Shown piece by piece: positions 47,979 through 54,197 of a stretch of 64,000 nt of DNA. The DNA lies in IMG/VR virus record IMGVR_UViG_3300021961_000044, positions 28,987 through 92,986 of that record. The stretch is one strand, 5' to 3'. This DNA comes from a virus. The notes under the pieces were generated by a model, which saw nothing but the letters and a program-made list of their open reading frames with translations, ran no database searches and was not told the origin of the DNA. Position 1 is the first letter of the stretch, and each line of letters begins with the position of its first letter. A program made the translations under genes and the position numbers.

Positions 47979-48983
47979 ATGGATTTTTTAAAAGAAATTG
48001 TAAAGGAAGTTGGGGACGAATTTGCTCAACTTGCATCTGACATTGACGAGACCGAAACTTATGTGGACACAGGTTCGTACATTTTTAACGCACTGGTTTC
48101 AGGTAGCATATTTGGTGGTGTATCTGGGAATAAGATTACTGCTATTGCTGGAGAGTCTTCTACTGGAAAGACTTTCTTCAGTCTCGCCGTTGTTAAGAAT
48201 TTTCTTGATTCCAATCCCGATGGTTATTGTCTCTATTTTGATACTGAGGCAGCTGTTAATAAGTCCTTACTTGACTCTAGGGGTATTGACTTAAATCGAC
48301 TGGTCGTTGTAAATGTTGTTACTATTGAAGAGTTTCGTAGTAAAGCTCTTAGGGCAGTAGATATATACTTAAAAAAACCTTTAGACGAGCGTAAACCATG
48401 TATGTTTGTGCTAGACTCTTTAGGTATGCTCTCCACTGAAAAGGAGATCACTGATGCACTCAACGACAAACAAGTCCGCGACATGACCAAATCTCAACTG
48501 GTCAAAGGTGCATTCCGTATGCTCACCCTCAAATTAGGACAAGCAAATGTTCCGCTCATTGTCACGAATCACACGTATGATGTCATCGGAGCTTACGTAC
48601 CAACGAAAGAAATGGGCGGAGGTTCTGGACTCAAATACGCAGCAAGCACGATCATTCATCTCAGCAAAAAGAAAGAAAAAGATGGAACAGAAGTGGTCGG
48701 CAATCTTATCAAAGCTAAGACTGCTAAGTCGCGTCTGAGTAAGGAGAATAAGGATGTTACGGTACGTCTGTATTACGATGAGCGTGGTCTTGATCGTTAT
48801 TACGGTCTTCTTGAACTCGGTGAGATTGGTGGACTTTGGAAGAATGTCGCAGGTCGCTATGAGATAGATGGTAAGAAAATCTATGCCAAGCAAATTCTTA
48901 AAGAACCAGAAACATACTTCACTCCAGAAGTTATGGAACAACTAGATAAAATAGCACGTCAGGAGTTCAGTTATGGATCTTAA
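47979..48983 (+). CDS. uvsX: Recombinase UvsX
   Basis: A RecA-family strand-exchange protein. The ATG at 47979 (MDFLKEIVKEVGDEFAQLAS) gives 334 residues and lies one base after the previous stop; an in-frame ATG at 47946 would overlap that gene. Walker A GESSTGKT is at 58-65; YFDTEAAVNKS and VLDSLGMLSTEKE follow, then a DNA-binding loop near KEMGGGSGLKYAAS. T4 UvsX is 391 residues. It acts with UvsY, gp46/47 and UvsW. Confidence 0.95.
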   Translation: MDFLKEIVKEVGDEFAQLASDIDETETYVDTGSYIFNALVSGSIFGGVSGNKITAIAGESSTGKTFFSLAVVKNFLDSNPDGYCLYFDTEAAVNKSLLDSRGIDLNRLVVVNVVTIEEFRSKALRAVDIYLKKPLDERKPCMFVLDSLGMLSTEKEITDALNDKQVRDMTKSQLVKGAFRMLTLKLGQANVPLIVTNHTYDVIGAYVPTKEMGGGSGLKYAASTIIHLSKKKEKDGTEVVGNLIKAKTAKSRLSKENKDVTVRLYYDERGLDRYYGLLELGEIGGLWKNVAGRYEIDGKKIYAKQILKEPETYFTPEVMEQLDKIARQEFSYGS

Positions 48984-49107
48984 TCCCAAAAAGAAAGAAG
49001 TAGACAAAAGCAAAGACTTTAAAGAAAGTGGAATGACTTTAATTACGGAACCTGAAAGTGACAAATACCTCAAACCAACAACAAAACATAATCCTCCTAA
49101 AAACTGA
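48973..49107 (+). CDS. Small basic hypothetical protein
   Basis: A 44-residue Lys/Pro-rich protein (start MDLNPKKKEVDKSKDFKESG; end HNPPKN). It overlaps the uvsX stop by 11 bases and the next gene by 50. Nearly all residues are polar and it is likely unfolded alone. Kept as a candidate because it fills the gap between two real genes in an otherwise coupled chain. Confidence 0.42.
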   Translation: MDLNPKKKEVDKSKDFKESGMTLITEPESDKYLKPTTKHNPPKN

Positions 49108-49651
49108 TATAGATGTATCTAAAATAAAAAAACAGTTAGATGAATACAAATCAGATTGGGGATCACAAAAAACTCTTGACAACACAGACGTTCAGGATCC
49201 CCACAAATACCTTACAACTGTAGATGTTCTGCAGTTGATTATGGGAGGACTAGAAAAACCAGGACAATATGTTGGTGATAGTGAGATCTGCATCAAAACT
49301 CCTGCATATAATAACCACACTGCAGTCATAGAATACTTAAACCAGTATTTCTCTGATATTCGTAGATGTGGTTTTCTTTCTCTGCCCCCAAATGGAATCG
49401 TAGGTGCTCACATCGACGAAGGAACATACTATCTCAATAAAGATAGATATCATTTGTCCATTCAAGGAACATATCGTTACTTTGTTGGAAATCAGGCTTT
49501 AAATGTTGTACCAGGTATGCTATTCTGGTTCAATAACAAACTACCTCATGGTACAGTTAACACTGGTGATGAAACACGAATCACCTTTGTATTTGATGTG
49601 CCACATTCTCCAGATAATTTGCAAAACCAATGGACAAAGTTGAAATCCTAA
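49058..49651 (+). CDS. 2-oxoglutarate/Fe(II)-dependent oxygenase-like protein
   Basis: A 197-residue protein resembling aspartyl/asparaginyl beta-hydroxylase-type oxygenases. The metal triad reads His118-x-Asp120 (GAHIDEG) and His164 (LPHGTVN), and Arg174 (DETRITFVFDV) is placed to bind 2-oxoglutarate. The start is uncertain: a GTG at 49058 overlaps the upstream small gene and no good ribosome site is seen. It sits between uvsX and gp41; the C-terminus overlaps gp41 by 22 bases. The substrate could be protein, nucleic acid or a small molecule. Confidence 0.78.
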   Translation: MTNTSNQQQNIILLKTDIDVSKIKKQLDEYKSDWGSQKTLDNTDVQDPHKYLTTVDVLQLIMGGLEKPGQYVGDSEICIKTPAYNNHTAVIEYLNQYFSDIRRCGFLSLPPNGIVGAHIDEGTYYLNKDRYHLSIQGTYRYFVGNQALNVVPGMLFWFNNKLPHGTVNTGDETRITFVFDVPHSPDNLQNQWTKLKS

Positions 49652-51006
49652 TTCTAAGAAATCTTCTTTATAATGAGGAGTATTTACGTAAGGTAGTTCC
49701 TTTTATTAAACCAGATTATTTTGAAGATTCTCAGCAAAGAATTGTATTTGAGGAAATTCTTAACTTTGTTCAGCAATACAATCAACCTGCCAGTAAAGAA
49801 ATTCTTTGTATCGAAGTAGAAAAACGTCAAGATATTAATGACACAATTTTTACTGAGATTACAAAGTTTATCAGTTACCTTGAGGATGTTCCTACTGATT
49901 TTGATTGGTTAATTGATACTACTGAGAAGTGGTGTCGGGATCGTGCTATTTACCTAGCACTGATGGAATCCATTGCTCTTGCTGATGGAAAGGATGAGAA
50001 AAAAGGTAGAGACTCTATCCCAAGCATTCTTTCCGATGCTCTCGCGGTTTCTTTTGATACTCACATTGGTCACGATTATCTGCAAGACTATGAACAACGT
50101 TACGAAACATATCATAGAAAAGAGGAGAAAATCCCATTTGATCTTGAATTCTTTAACAAGATTACAAAAGGTGGTTTGCCTAACAAGACTCTCAACATCG
50201 CTCTTGCTGGTACGGGCGTCGGAAAGTCTCTATTCATGTGCCACGTTGCTAGTTCCGTTTTATTGCAGGGAAAAAACGTTCTCTACATCACACTTGAGAT
50301 GGCAGAGGAACGAATTGCTGAACGAATTGATGCCAATCTTCTCAATGTTCCAATCCAAGAAATCTCAGAACTTCCGAAAGTGATGTTCGAGAACAAAGTA
50401 ACTAATCTTGCAAAGAAGACTCAAGGAACTCTTATAATTAAAGAGTATCCTACCGCTAGTGCCCATAGTGGACATTTTAAATCACTTCTTAATGAACTTG
50501 CACTTAAGAAGTCATTTAGACCTGATATTATTTTCATCGATTACCTTAATATATGTGCTTCCTCTAGGTATCGCGGAAACAGCACTGTCAATTCATATTC
50601 GTATATCAAAGCTATTGCTGAAGAGCTTAGAGGGTTGGCTGTTGAAGCAAACGTCCCTATCGTTTCTGCCACGCAGACCACTCGTTCTGGTTATGGTAGC
50701 AGTGATGTTGAACTTACTGATACTAGCGAGTCCTTTGGTCTCCCTGCTACTGCTGATCTTATGTTTGCCCTTATTTCTACTGATGACCTTGAAGGGCTTG
50801 GACAGATTATGGTAAAACAACTTAAGAATCGTTATAATGATCCAACTATTTTTAAACGTTTCGTAGTTGGTATTGATCGCGCTAAAATGCGTTTATATGA
50901 TTGCGAGCAATCAGCTCAGAACGACATTATTGACAATGGAGTTGAAGAAGAGTATGATTATGAGGAATCAAAAGCAAAGAAAACCTTTGAGGGATTTAAA
51001 TTCTAA
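49630..51006 (+). CDS. gp41: Replicative helicase gp41
   Basis: A 458-residue DnaB-type hexameric helicase (T4 gp41 is 475). The N-terminal helical domain ends near 160, followed by the RecA-like motor with Walker A GTGVGKSLF near residue 195, LYITLEMAEERIAERID and Walker B IIFIDYLNIC near 301. With the gp61 primase it forms the primosome. The start overlaps the oxygenase gene and the stop is one base from the mazG start. Confidence 0.95.
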   Translation: MDKVEILILRNLLYNEEYLRKVVPFIKPDYFEDSQQRIVFEEILNFVQQYNQPASKEILCIEVEKRQDINDTIFTEITKFISYLEDVPTDFDWLIDTTEKWCRDRAIYLALMESIALADGKDEKKGRDSIPSILSDALAVSFDTHIGHDYLQDYEQRYETYHRKEEKIPFDLEFFNKITKGGLPNKTLNIALAGTGVGKSLFMCHVASSVLLQGKNVLYITLEMAEERIAERIDANLLNVPIQEISELPKVMFENKVTNLAKKTQGTLIIKEYPTASAHSGHFKSLLNELALKKSFRPDIIFIDYLNICASSRYRGNSTVNSYSYIKAIAEELRGLAVEANVPIVSATQTTRSGYGSSDVELTDTSESFGLPATADLMFALISTDDLEGLGQIMVKQLKNRYNDPTIFKRFVVGIDRAKMRLYDCEQSAQNDIIDNGVEEEYDYEESKAKKTFEGFKF

Positions 51007-51431
51007 TGACTAAAACTGTTGAAAAAACAATCGACACTGTAAAGTATCTTGAGTTTGTAAAAGGAACTACAAGTATGCCTAGTTCTGACTTGGCTGCTCT
51101 GATGACTTCCATTACTAACCTTGAACTGGAAGACGGCGCAGATGTTCCTCGTCTCCTCACTGCTGCTCTTGGTTTGACTGCAGAAGCAGGAGAGTTTACC
51201 GAGGTTGTGAAAAAGATTATCCTTCAAGGTAAACCTTATAATGAAGAAAATGCATTTCACATGAAGCGTGAATTGGGCGATATCTGCTGGTATCTTGCTC
51301 AGGCATGTATGGCACTTGATACCACCTTTGATGAAGTGATTGAGATGAACGTGGACAAACTCAAAGCACGTTATCCTGGTGGTGAGTTTGATGTCCATTA
51401 CTCTGAAAATCGTCAAGAGGGAGATCTGTGA
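51006..51431 (+). CDS. mazG: MazG nucleotide pyrophosphohydrolase
   Basis: A 141-residue MazG-type protein. The metal-binding acidic residues lie in GLTAEAGEFTEVVKK (about 57-71) and the RELGDICWYLAQ helix (about 88-100). MazG hydrolyses nucleoside triphosphates; in cyanophages it has been proposed to alter alarmone levels or recycle host nucleotides. The gene directly follows gp41 and its stop overlaps a GTG start of the next gene. Presence supports a cyanomyovirus. Confidence 0.9.
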   Translation: MTKTVEKTIDTVKYLEFVKGTTSMPSSDLAALMTSITNLELEDGADVPRLLTAALGLTAEAGEFTEVVKKIILQGKPYNEENAFHMKRELGDICWYLAQACMALDTTFDEVIEMNVDKLKARYPGGEFDVHYSENRQEGDL

Positions 51432-51679
51432 CAGAAGAAACTGGAAAAGAACATCCTGAAATCTCTGAAATCAATTGGATTGATGATTGCTTTCGTGTTT
51501 ACGAAACTAAGTATGGTTTGTGGCACAGTGCAGCAAAAGACGGCGAGGAATTGGTAACTGCTCTGACTGAGGATCAGTGTATTTCTGGAACTCGATTTTA
51601 TCTAAAAGGTAGACAAGAAGGATGGCCAGAAGAAATGAGTAGAGTAATGAATGATGGAATTGTTGGAGGTAAATTATGA
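51428..51679 (+). CDS. Hypothetical protein after mazG
   Basis: An 83-residue protein read from a GTG start overlapping the mazG stop (GTGA). It contains INWIDDCFRVYETKYGLWHS and a following helix GTRFYLKGRQEGWPEE. The same protein follows mazG or gp41 in several cyanophages in my recollection, with no known role. Acidic, soluble, no motif for catalysis. Confidence 0.62.
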   Translation: MTEETGKEHPEISEINWIDDCFRVYETKYGLWHSAAKDGEELVTALTEDQCISGTRFYLKGRQEGWPEEMSRVMNDGIVGGKL

Positions 51680-51849
51680 ACAAAGTAACTATTGAAATGC
51701 CCGTTCGTGCTGCAGCGGCAGTCCGTCAAGTTTTGTTTGATGCCCAGAAAGGATATGGAACTGAATATGTTCCTGAGCGTGTTTTTGAAATCCGCGAAGT
51801 CATTACAGACCTTGACAATGCTATCACTTCTGTGGTAGAATCCAATTGA
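51676..51849 (+). CDS. Small hypothetical protein with promoter inside its 3' end
   Basis: A 57-residue protein (start MNKVTIEMPVRAAAAVRQVL; end ITSVVESN) whose ATG overlaps the previous stop (ATGA). It is Ala/Val-rich and helical. The last 38 bases hold a consensus -35/-10 promoter for the tRNA region, so the end of this gene has a double function. Family not recognised. Confidence 0.58.
   Translation: MNKVTIEMPVRAAAAVRQVLFDAQKGYGTEYVPERVFEIREVITDLDNAITSVVESN
51812..51841 (+). promoter_or_regulatory. Sigma-70-type promoter for the tRNA
   Basis: TTGACA (51812-51817, consensus) and TAGAAT (51836-51841) have 18-base spacing. The start, near 51849, is about 17 bases before the tRNA. Confidence 0.75.
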
Positions 51850-51863
51850 CCCTTCGGGGTTTT
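51849..51863 (+). terminator. Small hairpin before the tRNA
   Basis: ACCC and GGGT pair around a TTCG loop and are followed by four T. It may weakly end the mazG-side transcript or mark the 5' leader of the tRNA; too short to be a strong terminator. Confidence 0.4.
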
Positions 51864-51865
51864 CT

Positions 51866-51939
51866 GGGGAATTAGCTCAGTCTGGTAGAGCGCCTGCTTT
51901 GCAAGCAGGATGTCAGCGGTTCGAGTCCGCTATTCTCCA
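51866..51939 (+). tRNA. tRNA-Ala (anticodon TGC)
   Basis: The acceptor arm GGGGAAT pairs with ATTCTCC (one G-T pair), the D arm is GCTC/GAGC, the anticodon stem CCTGC/GCAGG encloses TTTGCAA with anticodon TGC, and the T arm is AGCGG-TTCGAGT-CCGCT. The discriminator base is A and no CCA is encoded. It lies alone between the mazG-side genes and a late gene block. The anticodon reads GCA and related Ala codons, which are frequent in AT-rich phage genes. Confidence 0.95.
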
Positions 51940-51941
51940 TT

Positions 51942-51948
51942 CTAAATA
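51942..51948 (+). promoter_or_regulatory. Late-type box (CTAAATA) before 51969
   Basis: CTAAATA begins three bases after the tRNA and lies 20 bases before the next start, marking the change from early to late genes. Confidence 0.45.
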
Positions 51949-51968
51949 CTTGAAAAGAAAGTATTGAA

Positions 51969-52919
51969 ATGGCATCAAATACACCAGGAGCGGATTTAAA
52001 CGAGATACACCTTGGTTTTATATTGAATAATGGTGAATGGACGGGTGGCATGGAAGCAGCAAAACCCACTTATGATCTTAGAAAATCGAGTGTAAACAAA
52101 GATGAGCAAACTTGGAGAATTGGTCAAACATATTCAATGAAAGATGCCTTTTTACAAAAAGCATCAGAATTGGGATATGGTGGTGGAGTAAAAAATGTTC
52201 ACTGGACTGCTAGAGCAGATTTTTCTTTTACTGATATTAATCCTAGATTTGAAGCAATAAGCAAAAATAATCCATCAGATTTGCTTGTAGAATTTAATAG
52301 ATCTACTAATGTTGACAATTTTTTGGGATTGTCTGCTAAATCCGTTAGAAGTCCAACAGGAAGAGCACCCTTTAAAAATAAGGGAATGAATGAGATACAA
52401 AAAGAACTTTTGGGTGGAACTCAATTAACAACCTTTATATCCGAGCAAACAACTCATTTTCTTAATATGCATCCAAAGTATTCTTCTGTTGCATCAGCAA
52501 GAAAAACTCAAATAAAAGCAGAAAGTGAAACAATACAAAAAGATATTGCTGGTTATGCTAATGATTATATGTATGCCGGACTTCAAGATGTTTTGATTAA
52601 AGGACTGCAATCGGCAGGAGATATTGATGTAAAATACTACTGTCTTAATAATCTTTATGACGTAATAAGACTTCCTAGATTTGTTAAAGTTACTGGGAGG
52701 GGAACAACTCAAAATGCGTATAATGCAGTTGTTACTGATCCATTGAATAGTTCTGCATTTAGATCACTTGTTTCTAATGGCAGAGTGACATATGAAAAAT
52801 TAGGTCAAACTAGTGTTGGCATTAAGGTATCAAACAAAAGAATTTTAAAAATGAGATTTAAATTTGAATCTACACCAATGGCAACTCCAATGAAGTTCAG
52901 TGTTGAATATTGGGATTAG
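51969..52919 (+). CDS. Late protein of unknown function
   Basis: A 316-residue protein starting MASNTPGADLNEIHLGFILN. It has several basic clusters (SARKTQIKAESET; TGRGTTQNAY), an aromatic-rich middle (YYCLNNLYDVIRLPRF) and a C-terminal strand pair (KRILKMRFKFES, MKFSVEYWD). The alternating K/D/E residues could serve a nuclease fold, but I cannot pick out a catalytic set. It has its own late box and stands at the head of the second late block. Function not recognised. Confidence 0.6.
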   Translation: MASNTPGADLNEIHLGFILNNGEWTGGMEAAKPTYDLRKSSVNKDEQTWRIGQTYSMKDAFLQKASELGYGGGVKNVHWTARADFSFTDINPRFEAISKNNPSDLLVEFNRSTNVDNFLGLSAKSVRSPTGRAPFKNKGMNEIQKELLGGTQLTTFISEQTTHFLNMHPKYSSVASARKTQIKAESETIQKDIAGYANDYMYAGLQDVLIKGLQSAGDIDVKYYCLNNLYDVIRLPRFVKVTGRGTTQNAYNAVVTDPLNSSAFRSLVSNGRVTYEKLGQTSVGIKVSNKRILKMRFKFESTPMATPMKFSVEYWD

Positions 52920-52926
52920 GTAAACA

Positions 52927-52933
52927 CTAAATA
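52927..52933 (+). promoter_or_regulatory. Late-type box (CTAAATA) before 52957
   Basis: CTAAATA lies 23 bases before the start, followed by an AAGGA ribosome site; the sequence and spacing match the gp20 box. Confidence 0.45.
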
Positions 52934-52956
52934 TAATATAAGGACCAATTATATAC

Positions 52957-54183
52957 ATGAAAAGTTTTTTCCAGTTTCTAACTGAGGCAGAATCACAGGC
53001 GTCTGCACAGGCAAGAAAATTAAATCTTAAGAGTGATGGACACGGTGGATGGTTAGACACTCGTGGAAACTTTGTGGCGACCACTGAAAAGGGAAAGTTG
53101 GTTTTTGTAGATAAAAAGAAACCAAAGGTGAAAGATGAACCAACAAGAAAACCAAGAACAGCACAAGCAGAACCTAAAACAGAACCTAAGAAACCTGCAC
53201 CTGAGACTGCAGAAAAGGCGAGATCAAAAGAAGTTGAAGGAGATCAGGATTCTAGACAAACTTCAGAAACTTTGACCGTTGCATTTGGTCGTTTCAATCC
53301 TCCTACTGTAGGTCATGAAAAACTTCTTTCTGCTGCGAAGAAAGCATCTGCAGGTGGAGACTTGAAGATTTATCCATCAAGAACTCAAGATCCAAAGAAA
53401 AATCCATTGGATCCCGATATGAAAATTTCATACATGAAGAAGATGTTCCCCGACTATGCGGAGAATATTATTAATGATGATGAAATGAGATCTATATTTA
53501 ATGTATTAGTTGCTGCATCTGAAAAAGGATATGCTGCAGTAAACATTGTTGTGGGATCTGATCGTCAATCCGAATTTGAAAATCTTGCAACTAAGTACAA
53601 TGGTGAACTTTATAACTTTGAATTGATTCGTGTAATTTCTGCTGGCGTTAGAGATGCTGATGCTGAAGGTGTAGAAGGAATGTCCGCATCCAAGATGCGT
53701 AAAGCAGTAATGGATGATGACTTTGAATCATTCCGTAAAGGAACTCCTAAGTCTCTTGATGATGGCGATACTCAAGCACTTTTCGATGCAGTTCGCACTG
53801 GAATGAAACTGAAGGCAAAGAAGAAAGAAGTTTCTGAAATGTGGGAAATCGCTCCTAAGTTTGATCCAAAAGGACTAAGAGATAATTACGTTTCTGGTGA
53901 TATCTTTAAACTCGGAGATATTGTTGAAAATTTAAATACTGGATTAGTTGGTAAAATTATTCGTAGAGGAACAAATCATTTGATTTGTGTGACAAAAGAA
54001 GAATACATGTTTAAATCATGGATTCGTGATGTAATGGAAGCAGTTGTAAATTATCCTGGACCATCAGGAGTTCCTGCTGACCAGAGAGAGATTGGCACAG
54101 ACTCTCATAGAAAATATGCAATGAGAATGACGGGAACATTCGATATTCGTAATTTCATAAATAAGTATAAGGCTAAAAAGTAA
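52957..54183 (+). CDS. Nucleotidyltransferase with putative capsid-targeting N-terminus
   Basis: A 408-residue protein in four parts. Residues 1-11, MKSFFQFLTEA, resemble the T4 capsid-targeting start MKTYQEFIAEA, with FLTE as a likely gp21 site. Residues 22-50 are a GWLDTRGNF module, and a Lys/Pro/Glu linker follows (51-105). Residues 106-285 form a nucleotidyltransferase of the HxGH class: GRFNPPTVGH at 111-120 and GMSASKMR at 241-248. Residues 310-365 (DIVENLNTGLVGKIIRRGTN) form a small SH3/KOW-like domain. I infer an enzyme packaged inside the head and possibly injected; its substrate is unknown. It has a late-type box. Confidence 0.72.
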   Translation: MKSFFQFLTEAESQASAQARKLNLKSDGHGGWLDTRGNFVATTEKGKLVFVDKKKPKVKDEPTRKPRTAQAEPKTEPKKPAPETAEKARSKEVEGDQDSRQTSETLTVAFGRFNPPTVGHEKLLSAAKKASAGGDLKIYPSRTQDPKKNPLDPDMKISYMKKMFPDYAENIINDDEMRSIFNVLVAASEKGYAAVNIVVGSDRQSEFENLATKYNGELYNFELIRVISAGVRDADAEGVEGMSASKMRKAVMDDDFESFRKGTPKSLDDGDTQALFDAVRTGMKLKAKKKEVSEMWEIAPKFDPKGLRDNYVSGDIFKLGDIVENLNTGLVGKIIRRGTNHLICVTKEEYMFKSWIRDVMEAVVNYPGPSGVPADQREIGTDSHRKYAMRMTGTFDIRNFINKYKAKK

Positions 54184-54197
54184 ACAGACTTATACTC

